This document shows positions 19,161 through 27,560 of a stretch of DNA of 64,000 bases, piece by piece (within the stretch, counting starts at the first letter, position 1; the number at the start of each line of letters is the position of its first letter). The notes under the pieces are model-generated. The model did not search any database, was not told the origin of the DNA, and worked only from the letters and a program-made list of their open reading frames with translations. This DNA is from Streptomyces smaragdinus. Lineage in GTDB: Bacteria; Actinomycetota; Actinomycetes; Streptomycetales; Streptomycetaceae. The position numbers and the translations under genes are program-made. Location of the stretch: NCBI RefSeq assembly GCF_009604385.1, contig NZ_WEGJ01000010.1:1-64000 (forward strand), given 5' to 3'.

Positions 19161-19203
19161 GGCGGCCCGCGTCCCCGGAGCGTGTCCGGGAGCGCGGGCC
19201 GCC
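19161..19203. terminator. GC-rich hairpin between MFS gene and SnoaL-like gene
   Basis: GGCGGCCCGCG (19161-19171) pairs perfectly with 19193-19203, and the 21-base loop can itself pair further (CCCGGA/TCCGGG). It sits just past the stop of the minus-strand SnoaL-like gene. It lacks a T run, as is common in Streptomyces. Confidence 0.6.
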
Positions 19204-19263
19204 GTCTGCCGTCCCCCGCCGGCCCGGTGTCCCGGACCGCCTCATCCGTGCCGCGTCAGCGGG

Positions 19264-19908
19264 TCACTTGTCGTGCGCCACCGGGCAGCCGCCGGTGAAC
19301 GTGGCCAGGAAGGCGTTGTTGTCGTAGTAGTGCTCGACCTCGAGCAGCCGCAGGTCGTCGGTGACCTTGGCGACGCTCACGCCGAACATCTCGACCGTCT
19401 CGCCGGTCGGCTGGAAGCCGTTGTACTCGCCCTCGAAGGCGCCCCAGTGCCGCCACTTGAAGGTGACGACGGGCGGCGGGGACAGCACCTCCAGGACCTC
19501 CCAGAAGAAGCCCCGGGGCATGGCCTTGTGGAACACCTTGTGCGAGGACTCGAAGCTCTCGTCCTGGCGGTAGAAGGGGCTGTCGCCGATGAGCACGTTG
19601 TAGCTGCCGCGCTCGGCGATGTCCTGGGCGGACGCCCAGGGGCCGCCGTTGGCGTTGGTGCGGAAGTGCTCGGTGACCATCGAGACCCAGGTCGCGGGGT
19701 CCTTCTTGTGCGAGACCTCCATCTCGAAGACCTGGACGATGCTCTCGACTATCGCCTCGAGCGAGCCCTCGTCGAACTTGGTCGTCCGCTCCTGGTCCAT
19801 GTACTCCACGGACTTGTCGTAGCCGGGGGCCTTGTCGCGCCAGGCGTCGGGCGCGGCTGCGGCGACGACGGCGGCTCGGCCCTGCAGCCAGAGCGGGGTT
19901 TCCTGCAT
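19264..19908 (-). CDS. SnoaL/NTF2-like protein, function unknown
   Basis: About 214 residues, starting MQETPLWLQGRAAVVAAAAPDAWRDK with GGAAGG upstream of the ATG. The region from about 45 to 200 has the pattern of an alpha+beta cone fold of the SnoaL-like type: a conserved EAIVESIVQVFEME helix, the WRHWGAFEGEYNGFQPTGETVEMFG strands and the closing LRLLEVEHYYDNNAFL segment, which resembles SnoaL-like cyclases. Such proteins may be hydrolases, cyclases or binding proteins, and no catalytic claim is safe here. It stands alone, with a long A+T-richer leader region upstream. Confidence 0.6.
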   Translation of the reverse strand: MQETPLWLQGRAAVVAAAAPDAWRDKAPGYDKSVEYMDQERTTKFDEGSLEAIVESIVQVFEMEVSHKKDPATWVSMVTEHFRTNANGGPWASAQDIAERGSYNVLIGDSPFYRQDESFESSHKVFHKAMPRGFFWEVLEVLSPPPVVTFKWRHWGAFEGEYNGFQPTGETVEMFGVSVAKVTDDLRLLEVEHYYDNNAFLATFTGGCPVAHDK

Positions 19909-20550
19909 GGGACAACACCTTCCACGGATGTTCTGGGGATGGGGTGGAGGGCGATCGTTACGTACGCAATGCTCCGGCCACAAGTGAACGCCGAGTAGGC
20001 AGCATTCAGTCTCAACTGCGCCACTAATTTTCAGACTTGTTCAAATTCCTGAGAAAGCGCGTACTTCACTTTAGAAACTCCAGTAACACCCGTATCAACG
20101 GCGGACGATCCCGGCCCCAGGTCTCAGCAGCTGAGAACCGCGCGGGCGTCCCGTCCCCTTTCGGCCACTTCGGCGAAATCGCCGAACTCCGCGTCCGGAC
20201 GGGCCCACTGGCCGGTTCGGGTGCATCGGGGACGAACGGGCCAGAAGGGCGAGCCGTTCTTTGGCTGGATTCGCACCCGGGCCGGCGCGGCCGAACAGGG
20301 TTCGGGGACAGAGCTGTTGGGGAGAGGCCCGGCGAGGTGGCGGTGCGCCGGCGCACACCCCGAGCGTGCCGCCCGCGAACCGCCACCCGACGTCCGGCAG
20401 CCTCCGTCGGCGCGGGACTGCCGGCCGTACGACCCGTGTCGCCGAGGTACGTCCGCCCGCCGGCGGTACGGTCCTCGGCGTCCCCTCGCAGACGAATCGC
20501 CGCATCCCAGGGTGTTCACCGGAAAACGGCGCGTCAACAGCCGGGCAGGA
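19909..20550. other. 640-base intergenic region
   Basis: It lies between the 5' end of the SnoaL-like gene and the 3' end of the ATPase gene, both on the minus strand. Bases 20020-20100 are clearly richer in A+T than the surroundings, which suits a promoter for the SnoaL-like gene. Frames open across 20066-20505 on both strands have poor starts and arginine/proline-rich products, so none is called. Confidence 0.5.
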
Positions 20551-21036
20551 TCAACCGTTCTGCACGGCGGCGCGCGCGTGCTCGCACGCGCCTCCCGCCG
20601 CGGCGGCGACCGGCACCGGCGCGGCGGCGGCCGGCGAAAGGCGGTCCACCTCGCACCAGATGCGCTTGCCCGAGCTCTCCACCTGCCACCCCCAGCGGTC
20701 GGCGAGCACCTCGACGAGCTCCAGCCCCCGCCCGTGCGTCTCCTCGGCGGCGGCCTGCCGCGGCCGCGGGGCGCGGGCGCTGCCGTCCACCACCTCGACG
20801 CGCAGGGTCCCGGCCGCACCGACCGGTCGCGGCAGCCGCAGCATCAGCTCGGCGGGGCGGCCGGTGTGCACGACGGCGTTCGTCACCAGCTCGGAGATGA
20901 TGAGAATAAGCGTTTCCGCACTCGGATCGTCCGCCGTCACCCCCACCCATGCCAGACGCGCACGCGCCCACCTCCTCGCTCTGCCCACCTCCACGGGGTC
21001 GGGCCGGACCACGAGCTGAACCTGGAGCTGCTGCAC
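20551..21036 (-). CDS. ATP-binding anti-sigma-type regulator (HATPase_c)
   Basis: 161 residues of the RsbW/SpoIIAB-like GHKL ATPase group that is abundant in Streptomyces. The N-box is visible as ILIISELVTNAVVHTG (about residues 44-59), and the G-box region as RVEVVDGSARAPRPR followed by THGRGLELVEVLADRWG. Such proteins bind sigma factors or anti-anti-sigma proteins and may phosphorylate the latter. No partner gene is adjacent, and the ECF sigma gene 450 bases away belongs to a different system. The start is a GTG. Two perfect palindromes lie just upstream. Confidence 0.85.
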   Translation of the reverse strand: MQQLQVQLVVRPDPVEVGRARRWARARLAWVGVTADDPSAETLILIISELVTNAVVHTGRPAELMLRLPRPVGAAGTLRVEVVDGSARAPRPRQAAAEETHGRGLELVEVLADRWGWQVESSGKRIWCEVDRLSPAAAAPVPVAAAAGGACEHARAAVQNG

Positions 21037-21484
21037 CGCTCACACCACCCGGATCGTCACACTGCGTGACCTCATTGCTGTACAGCATGATTGACGTAGC
21101 GTCACACCTACAAGCGCTTCGGGCATATTCCAGCGCGAAGGAGTACCCCTGCGGCATACTGTGCGACACATCTGCCCCGCCGCCGAACACCCCGTAACGG
21201 CAACGCCCCGGCGCACCGCGGCCGCCGCAGAGACCCGATCGGCCCCCACGGCGTCGTGACGCCTGTGGACGACTCGCACCTTACGGAGCGTACCGGAGGC
21301 TGCGGCCGGCTCCCGGCCGCGACGGGACGGCACGTTTGAACGACCACGGTGGGTGACGAGCCCCGCCCCGCACATCCGTTGCCGATTCCCCGCCCCTGCC
21401 TCACTGTTCCAGCACACGGCCCCCGCGCTGCACTACATTCGAAGGGACGCACGGGGGGACGCGTACGCAAGGGGGGACCGACCG
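21037..21484. other. Divergent intergenic region with two palindromes
   Basis: 448 bases between the minus-strand ATPase start and the plus-strand ECF sigma start. TGCTGTACAGCA (21076-21087) and TGACG-tag-CGTCA (21092-21104) are adjacent perfect inverted repeats 40-70 bases upstream of the ATPase gene. An in-frame extension of the sigma gene to 21353 was rejected in favour of a start with a clear ribosome site. No other gene was seen. Confidence 0.5.
21076..21104. promoter_or_regulatory. Twin palindromes upstream of the ATPase gene
   Basis: A 12-base perfect palindrome, TGCTGTACAGCA (21076-21087), is followed 4 bases later by TGACG-tag-CGTCA (21092-21104). They fall where the minus-strand promoter for the GTG at 21036 is expected, so they may be operator sites. 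The binding protein is unknown. Confidence 0.45.
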
Positions 21485-22060
21485 ATGACGCACCCGCAGG
21501 ACGTGCCGCAGCGCTGGGACCGGAAGATGCAGCAGCGGCTCGCCCGGGGGGAGGCCGCCGCGCTCGGCGAGTTGTACGACCGCCACGCGTCCCTCGTGTA
21601 CGGCCTCGCCCACCGCGTCCTCGGCGACGAGGAGGCCGCCGACCAGATCACGGCCGACGTCTTCGCGTATCTGTGGCAGCACCCCGACGCGTACGACCCG
21701 CGCACCGAGCCGCTGCGCGCCTGGCTGGCGCGGATAGCCCACAAGCGCGCCGTGCGGCGGCTGCGCTGGGACGAGATCAACGACCAGAAGGAGCGCGGCG
21801 TCACGCCCACCCCGCAGCAGGAGGCGGCGTCCGAGGAGCGCATCCAGGCGCTGGCGGCCGACGCCCGCGCCGACTACATCGTGCAGTCCATGCCGGCCCC
21901 CCTGCGCGCCGCGCTGGAGCTCGCGTACTTCCGCCGCCGCGACTACCGGCAGACCGCCGTCGAGCTGGGCATCACGGAGGCCGAGGCGCGGCGCCGGCTG
22001 CGCCTGGGCCTGCAGCTGCTGTCGACGGCCGGGCGGATGCCCGACGGGCGGCCGGCATGA
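21485..22060 (+). CDS. ECF-type RNA polymerase sigma factor
   Basis: 191 residues. Sigma region 2 spans about 20-95 (LGELYDRHASLVYGLAHRVLGDEEAADQITADVFAYLW). Region 4 spans about 125-185, with an RQTAVELGITEAEARRRLRLG helix-turn-helix. The ATG at 21485 has AGGGGGGACC 5-10 bases upstream. Its TGA overlaps the ATG of the next gene (ATGA), so sigma and anti-sigma are translationally coupled, which normally keeps them in balance. Target promoters were not identified. Confidence 0.9.
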   Translation: MTHPQDVPQRWDRKMQQRLARGEAAALGELYDRHASLVYGLAHRVLGDEEAADQITADVFAYLWQHPDAYDPRTEPLRAWLARIAHKRAVRRLRWDEINDQKERGVTPTPQQEAASEERIQALAADARADYIVQSMPAPLRAALELAYFRRRDYRQTAVELGITEAEARRRLRLGLQLLSTAGRMPDGRPA

Positions 22061-23229
22061 GCATGGGCCCGTACGACCACGCGCTGCTCCAGTCCCTCCT
22101 CGGCGCCTGGGCCCTGGCCGCCTGCTCGCCGGAGGAGACGGCCGCCGTGGAGGCTCATCTGACGGACTGCGGCACGTGTGCCGAGGAGGCGCTGCGGCTG
22201 CGGGACGCCGTGACGATGCTGCATCCGCAGGAGGGCCTGGACCTGGCGCCGACGCTGCGCGCCCGGGTGCTGGACTTCGCTCGGCTGCGGCGCCGGCCCC
22301 AGGTGCCGGTGCCGGGCTGGGCCGCCGCGTACGACGCGGAGACGGCGCGGCTGGACGCGCTGCTGGAGGACATGGGCGAGTCGGAGTGGGCCGCCCCCGT
22401 CACGCTGACCTGGTACGACGGTGACGCCACGGCCACCCGGGAGACGTCGGTGGCCGGGGTCATCGGCCATCTGGTCGCCGTCGACGGACTCCCGGCGCTC
22501 GCCCTGGGCCTGCCCGACCCGCTGCGCCTGGGCGGCGGCCCGCCCGGTGCCCCGCTGACGTCGCCGGTGGAGCGGACGGAGGCGATCTGGAAGCAGGCGG
22601 GCTCCGAGCACCGGGTGCAGCAGGCCCTGACGCCCGAGATGCGCCGCCGGCACGCGGGGACCGTCCGGGGGGTGTGGCGGGACCAGAACTACCAGCTGAT
22701 CCGCCGCGCGTCGTACGGCGCGGCCACCGTGGCGGACCTCAATGTGCCGTACGGGCCGGGGCTCGCGCTGCCGATGCGCGACGCGTACGCGGACCGGGCG
22801 TTCGAGACGTGGGTGCACGCCTCGGACATCGCCGACGCCGTCGCGTACCCCTACGACGACCCCGAGCCCCGCCACCTCCACCGCCTGATCGACCTGGCCG
22901 TACGCCTGCTGCCCGGCGCTCTGGCGGACCGCCGCCGCGCGGGCCGCGCCGACCCGCCCGCGGAGCTGCTCCCGGCCGGCGAGGAGGGCCGCAGCCTCCA
23001 TCTGGAGATCGAGGGTGAGGGCGGCGGCGACTGGTTCATCCCGCTGGACTCCCCCGCCGCCGCGGCCTCCCGCAAGGGCGAGGTCGCCCACGTTGCCCTG
23101 GAGGCGGCGGAGTTCTGCCGCATAGCCGCCGGCCACCGCGCCCCCGAGGAGGCCGCGGCGGGCAGCGACGGCGACAGACGCGCGGTACGCGAGGTGCTGT
23201 ACGCGGCGGCGTCGCTCAGCCGGCTGTAG
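22057..23229 (+). CDS. Zinc anti-sigma factor fused to a DinB/maleylpyruvate-isomerase-like domain
   Basis: 390 residues. Residues 1-60 form a zinc-binding anti-sigma (ZAS) domain with H34-x3-C38-x2-C41 (HLTDCGTC). From about 90 to 270 there is a four-helix DinB/MDMPI-type domain (AAYDAETARLDALLEDMGESEWAAP, SVAGVIGHLVAVDGLPALALGL, FETWVHASDIADAVAYPY), a fold that binds a metal and often uses mycothiol in actinobacteria. There is no membrane helix, so it should be a cytoplasmic, possibly thiol- or metal-responsive, anti-sigma factor for the coupled ECF sigma. The start overlaps the sigma stop. Confidence 0.85.
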   Translation: MSMGPYDHALLQSLLGAWALAACSPEETAAVEAHLTDCGTCAEEALRLRDAVTMLHPQEGLDLAPTLRARVLDFARLRRRPQVPVPGWAAAYDAETARLDALLEDMGESEWAAPVTLTWYDGDATATRETSVAGVIGHLVAVDGLPALALGLPDPLRLGGGPPGAPLTSPVERTEAIWKQAGSEHRVQQALTPEMRRRHAGTVRGVWRDQNYQLIRRASYGAATVADLNVPYGPGLALPMRDAYADRAFETWVHASDIADAVAYPYDDPEPRHLHRLIDLAVRLLPGALADRRRAGRADPPAELLPAGEEGRSLHLEIEGEGGGDWFIPLDSPAAAASRKGEVAHVALEAAEFCRIAAGHRAPEEAAAGSDGDRRAVREVLYAAASLSRL

Positions 23230-23232
23230 GGC

Positions 23233-24108
23233 TTACGCGAAGACGACCGTCCGCGTCCCGTTCAGCAGCACGCGGTGTTCGCTGTGCCACTTCACCGCGC
23301 GGGCCAGCGCCTGGCATTCGACGTCGCGGCCGATCGCCACCAGCTGCTCCGGGGTGACCTCGTGGCCGACGCGCTCGACCTCCTGCTCGATGATCGGGCC
23401 CTCGTCGAGGTCCGCCGTCACGTAGTGGGCGGTCGCGCCGATCAGCTTCACGCCGCGGGCGTGCGCCTGGTGGTAGGGCTTGGCGCCCTTGAAGGACGGC
23501 AGGAAGGAGTGGTGGATGTTGATGATGCGGCCCGACAGCTGCTTGCACATGTCGTCGCCCAGCACCTGCATGTAGCGGGCGAGCACCACCAGCTCGACGT
23601 CGTGCTCCCGGACCAGCTCCAGCGTCCGCGCCTCCGCCGACGCCTTGGTCTCCGCCGTGACCGGGATGTGGTGGAAGGGGACCCCGTACGAGCCGACGAG
23701 CTCCTCGAAGTCCGTGTGGTTGGACACCACCGCGGCGATGTCCACCGGCAGCGCCCCGATCCGGGCGCGGAACAGCAGGTCGTTCAGACAGTGGCCGAAC
23801 TTGCTGACCATGAGCAGGACCCGCATCCGCTCGCCCGCCCGGTTGATCGCCCAGTCCATCGACCAGGAGTCGGCGACGGCCTCGAAGGAGGCGCGCAGCC
23901 GGTCCAGCGTGACCTGGGTGCCGGCGGCGAAGTGCACCCGCATGAAGAACAGGCCCGTGTCCGGGTCGCCGTACTGCTGGCTGTCCACGATGTTGCAGTC
24001 CGTCATGAACAGATAGCTGGACACCGCGTGCACGATGCCCTTCTTGTCCGGACACGACAGGGTCAGAACGTATTCGACCGACTGCTCGGCGGGCTGCTCG
24101 GCGCTCAT
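23233..24108 (-). CDS. purU: Formyltetrahydrofolate deformylase
   Basis: Hydrolyses 10-formyl-tetrahydrofolate to formate and tetrahydrofolate, balancing the one-carbon pool and supplying formate for purine synthesis. 291 residues: an N-terminal ACT domain (about 10-90; VLTLSCPDKKGIVHAVSSYLF) and a C-terminal formyltransferase-fold hydrolase domain (about 95-290). The catalytic signature NIHHSFLPSFKGAKPYHQA and the downstream TAHYVTADLDEGPIIEQ (catalytic Asp) are intact. It is transcribed convergently with the anti-sigma gene and lies 30 bases after the small gene that precedes it on the same strand, so it is probably the second gene of a two-gene unit. Confidence 0.96.
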   Translation of the reverse strand: MSAEQPAEQSVEYVLTLSCPDKKGIVHAVSSYLFMTDCNIVDSQQYGDPDTGLFFMRVHFAAGTQVTLDRLRASFEAVADSWSMDWAINRAGERMRVLLMVSKFGHCLNDLLFRARIGALPVDIAAVVSNHTDFEELVGSYGVPFHHIPVTAETKASAEARTLELVREHDVELVVLARYMQVLGDDMCKQLSGRIINIHHSFLPSFKGAKPYHQAHARGVKLIGATAHYVTADLDEGPIIEQEVERVGHEVTPEQLVAIGRDVECQALARAVKWHSEHRVLLNGTRTVVFA

Positions 24109-24138
24109 GGCCCTAGCCTTCCACAGGTGGGGTACGGC

Positions 24139-24576
24139 TCACGCCGCGCCGGTGACGATCGCGAGGACTTCCAGGGACTTCGGCGGGGTGTCCGGGTCCT
24201 CGCCGTCGTTCTGGGCGAGCCGCACATGGGCCTCGCGGGTGGCGCGCAGCGCCTCCGGCCAGCCGTGGTGCGCGAGGTACGCCGAGTCGGGGGCGTCCGC
24301 GCCGACCTGGTGCATGATCCGCAGCACCCGCAGTACGGCGACGTCGACCAGCGCGGACTCCTGCGAGTCCCGGAAGATCGTCCCGACGTATTTCTCGGCC
24401 GACCAGTTGTCCAGCCAGGTGTCCTCCACCAGCCGGTAGACCGCGTCGGTCACATCCCCGTAGCCGGGCACCCCCGCCGCCCAGTACTCCTGCTGGAAGA
24501 CGGGGTCGGAGAGCATGTGCAGCGCGGAGCGCACATTCGCGCGCCAGCGCCACCAGGGCACGTCTTGAATGGGCAT
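24139..24576 (-). CDS. Conserved Streptomyces protein upstream of purU
   Basis: About 145 residues, beginning MPIQDVPWWRWRANVRSALHMLSDPVFQQEYW. It is all alpha-helical by eye, rich in Trp and Arg, with no signal or membrane segment. It appears to belong to a family of unknown function found beside purU in Streptomyces (of the SCO4402 type, from memory). The ATG at 24576 has AGGA 8 bases upstream; a start nine bases earlier is possible. No catalytic motif was found. Confidence 0.75.
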   Translation of the reverse strand: MPIQDVPWWRWRANVRSALHMLSDPVFQQEYWAAGVPGYGDVTDAVYRLVEDTWLDNWSAEKYVGTIFRDSQESALVDVAVLRVLRIMHQVGADAPDSAYLAHHGWPEALRATREAHVRLAQNDGEDPDTPPKSLEVLAIVTGAA

Positions 24577-24679
24577 GCCGCCCATCCTGCTGGAGCGGCG
24601 CCCGCCTCGGGAAGACCTTTCGGAACCTTGCATGGGGTCGATCGTATGCGCGTCAATCAGACACGCCGTGCGAGCCGGG

Positions 24680-25828
24680 TCACAGATCGGAGGACTGCCG
24701 GGTCGGCAGACCGTACTTCTGGGCGGTCGGATTCCACAGCTTGGCGGCGTTCTGCTTGGCCTGCGAGGCGGTCCCGCTCTGCCGGTCGCCGGCGCGGCTC
24801 TCGGACGTGCCCCGGACGCCGTGCCCGCCCGCGCAGCCGCGCTTGCTGCGGGCCATCTGGTCCGCCCAGTTCGCGTAGTGCGCGTCGGCGCTGGCGGAGG
24901 CCTTCCAGGCGTTGGTCAGGGCCTGCGAGAGCTCGCCGCTGTCCGGCACCTTGTCGATCGTCAGCTGCTGGAGCTGTGTGACCAGATTGTTGCGCTGCCG
25001 GGCGGCGGCGCGCAGATCGCGGGCGGCACCGGCCAGGTTGTCGCACTTCTTGATGTTGTCGACCGCGCTGATCACCGACGTCCGGCTGTCGTTGCTGGTC
25101 TCCAGCAGCTTGCTGAGCTCGCCGGCCTGGGCCTTCGCCGGGTCGGCGGCCGGCTGCAACTCCTCCTGCGACGGCTCGGCGCTCGTCGAGGCGGTGCCGC
25201 CTCCCGTCGGCTCGTCCTTGCCGCCGTCGCTGCCGCCCATCAGCCAGCCGGCGGTGAGGCCGATCACGACGCACGCGGCGGTGCCGAGGGCGACCAGGGC
25301 CCAGCGGGGGATCCCGGGGCGGACGTCGTCGTCGTAGTAGCCGTCGTCGTAGCCCCCGCCGTGGGGCGGCGCCGGGTCGTAGCCGCCGCCCTGGTGCTGC
25401 GGCTGGAAGCGGGGGATCGGCTGCGTCTCGGCCGGGCCGGCCGGGGCGTCGCGGTAGAGGGCGTCGAAGTCGTTCGCCGCGTGGCGGGCGCGCGGGGACT
25501 CCTCGTACGCCTCGTGCGACTGCATGCGGTACTGCTCGTCCGGCGCCGGCTGCGGGGGGACGCCGGGGAAGCCCTGGCCGGGGACGGGCGGCAGGTACTG
25601 GGTCGCCTCCGCGTCGCCGCCGGGGGGCTGGTGCGGGGGCTGCTGCGGCTGGGGGGCCTGGGCCGGCCAGGCGTCGCCGACCGGTGGTATGTACTGCGTG
25701 GCCTCCGGGTCCTGGCCCGGGGCCTGGGCGTACGGTGCCGGTGTCGAGCCCCAGGGCTCGCCGCCGACGGGCTGTACGCCCCCGTGCTCCTGTGCCTGCG
25801 GCTCACCGCTGGCTCCGCTGTGGGACAC
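24680..25828 (-). CDS. Membrane-anchored protein with proline/glutamine-rich cytoplasmic part
   Basis: About 382 residues from a GTG with GAGGAG 7 bases upstream (an ATG extension to 25870 is less likely). Residues 1-190 are low-complexity, rich in Pro, Gln, Gly and acidic residues, with repeated EATQYIPPV / EATQYLPPV / AETQPIPRF motifs. One membrane helix follows (WALVALGTAACVVIGLTAGWLMGG). The outer part (about 220-382) is helical and ends in the AKLWNPTAQKYGLPTRQSSDL tail. The topology is Nin-Cout. Repeated TQ-containing motifs are the kind that Ser/Thr kinases or FHA domains recognise, but that role is inference. Confidence 0.7.
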   Translation of the reverse strand: MSHSGASGEPQAQEHGGVQPVGGEPWGSTPAPYAQAPGQDPEATQYIPPVGDAWPAQAPQPQQPPHQPPGGDAEATQYLPPVPGQGFPGVPPQPAPDEQYRMQSHEAYEESPRARHAANDFDALYRDAPAGPAETQPIPRFQPQHQGGGYDPAPPHGGGYDDGYYDDDVRPGIPRWALVALGTAACVVIGLTAGWLMGGSDGGKDEPTGGGTASTSAEPSQEELQPAADPAKAQAGELSKLLETSNDSRTSVISAVDNIKKCDNLAGAARDLRAAARQRNNLVTQLQQLTIDKVPDSGELSQALTNAWKASASADAHYANWADQMARSKRGCAGGHGVRGTSESRAGDRQSGTASQAKQNAAKLWNPTAQKYGLPTRQSSDL

Positions 25829-25975
25829 CCGGCTCTCCTCGTAACGCACACTTCTACGTCCGGACACCACCCGGACCCGGGGTCCGCCCCGCGGCGGAGC
25901 ACCCCGGCTGACCTGCCCTCGTCCGGCTGGGGGCCCGGGGGTCGCCCCCCGGGGTAATGCGGCAGTCCGGTTACG

Positions 25976-27385
25976 CTACCTGCTCCCCGCGCCCTCGGGC
26001 GACGTAGCCAGCTCAGCGAAGTGCTGCTGGAACTCCCGCACCGGTGCCTCCTGGCTGTACGGCTGCAGCAGCCGTGCGAGTTGCGTCACATCCGCCGTGG
26101 CGCGCGCCGAGCCGATGCCCTTGAGCAGTTCCACCGCCTTCATCCCGGTACCGCACGCCTGCTCGATCTCGCGCTGCTCCGCCTGCGCCGCCGCCAGCAG
26201 CGCCAGCGCGCTCACCCGGCGCCGCACCCGCCCCGGCGGATGCCCGGCCAGGGCCTCCCGCGCGCGCCGGGCGGCGGCCGCGGGCTGGCCCAGATCGCGG
26301 TGGCAGTGGGCCAGTTCGTCCGCGAGGTACGCCCGGTCGAAGTGCGTGATCCACGGCGGCTCCGGCCCCTTGCCGTCCTCCGCCCGCTCCATCGCCTTCA
26401 GCGCCCGCCGGGCGGCGTCCTGGCAGCCGTGGGCGTCGCCGTCGGCCGCCGCGGCGCGCGCCTCCGCCGCGTGGAAGAGGGCCAGCGCGCGGGGCACCGC
26501 CCGCTCCCGGGTGCCCTCGATGGCCGTACGGGCCAGCTGGCGGGCCTCCCGGGGGCTGCCGATCCCGGCGGCGAGCCGGCTCATCCCGGCGCACAGCACG
26601 AACCCGCCCAGCCCCCGGTCGCCGCCCGCGTCCGCCAGCCGCAGCGCCTGGATGTGGTACCGCAGCGCCAGCCCCGGATGCCCCGAGTCCACCGCCATAC
26701 AGCCCGCCAGCTCGGTGAGCCGCGCCGCGCACACGTACAGCTCCCGTACGGCCGGCTCCGGCCCGGGCCCGCCGAGCAGCCCGGCGACCACGGTGTTGAG
26801 GTAGTGCACGACCACCGGGCGGATCGGCATCCCGCCGTGCCGCTGGTCCAGCCGTACGAACCCCTCGGTGGCCGTGCGCACCCCGGCGACGTCGCCCCGG
26901 CCCAGGCGCGGTCCGGCCGCGCGCAGCCGTACGGGCTCCGCCCCGGCGCCGATCAGCCAGTCCCGGCTCGGCTCCACCAGCGCGGCGGCCACCGGCGGCG
27001 ACTCGACGAGGAACGCCCGCCGCGACACGTCGCTGCGCCACAGCTCCCGCACCTGCTCCAGCGCCTCCGCCAGCCCCGACGCGTACGCCAGGCCCACCGC
27101 TCCGCCGGCCCGGCGGCCGTCGGACATGCCGATCTCGTCCAGGCTGACGGCCCGGCCCAGCTTGCGGCCCAGCGCCTCCGCGATCATCGCGGGCGCCCGG
27201 CCGCGCGGCTGCTGTCCGCGCAGCCAGCGGGCCACGGAGGTCTTGTCGTACCGCAGGTCCACGCCGTGCTCCGCGCCCACTATGTTCACCCGCCGGGCCA
27301 GTCCCGCGTTCGAGCAGGCCGCCTCCTGAATCATGTGCTGCAGTCGTTCGTTCGGCTGGCGCGTGATGATCGGCCTCGCGGCCAT
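25976..27385 (-). CDS. NsdA/NsdB-like TPR regulatory protein
   Basis: About 469 residues. The N-terminal 80 residues resemble the helix-turn-helix-like domain found in Streptomyces TPR regulators such as NsdA (NERLQHMIQEAACSNAGLARRVNIVGAEHGVDLRYDKTSVARWL followed by RGQQPRGRAPAMIAEALGRK). The remainder is helical repeats consistent with tetratricopeptide repeats (about 200-460). NsdA and related proteins repress sporulation and antibiotic production, and whether this one does is unknown. The ATG at 27385 has CAGGGGG 6 bases before it. It is divergent from the primase-polymerase-like gene. Confidence 0.75.
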   Translation of the reverse strand: MAARPIITRQPNERLQHMIQEAACSNAGLARRVNIVGAEHGVDLRYDKTSVARWLRGQQPRGRAPAMIAEALGRKLGRAVSLDEIGMSDGRRAGGAVGLAYASGLAEALEQVRELWRSDVSRRAFLVESPPVAAALVEPSRDWLIGAGAEPVRLRAAGPRLGRGDVAGVRTATEGFVRLDQRHGGMPIRPVVVHYLNTVVAGLLGGPGPEPAVRELYVCAARLTELAGCMAVDSGHPGLALRYHIQALRLADAGGDRGLGGFVLCAGMSRLAAGIGSPREARQLARTAIEGTRERAVPRALALFHAAEARAAAADGDAHGCQDAARRALKAMERAEDGKGPEPPWITHFDRAYLADELAHCHRDLGQPAAAARRAREALAGHPPGRVRRRVSALALLAAAQAEQREIEQACGTGMKAVELLKGIGSARATADVTQLARLLQPYSQEAPVREFQQHFAELATSPEGAGSR

Positions 27386-27560
27386 GCACGACCCCCTGAG
27401 GGACGGAGAGTCACGGAAAAGCGGCGAATCGCCACTCATGGTGATCATTGCCGGGGAGACGGCGCGGAAACGCGTGCCCCCCTCTCTGCGCCTATGCGCC
27501 CCGGACTGTCGCACCAGCCCGTAACCCCGCCCGTAACCCCAGCTCACGGCCGAAGTTGTG

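Noticed and set aside
15529..19245. A 1238-residue minus-strand open frame
   Set aside because: Only its last 439 codons encode the MFS transporter; the rest runs opposite to the GlxA regulator and in another frame of the second MFS gene and is arginine/alanine-rich shadow sequence.
19909..20550. Possible small genes in the long gap before the ATPase gene
   Set aside because: Frames lack ribosome sites, have poor starts and give arginine/proline-rich products on both strands.
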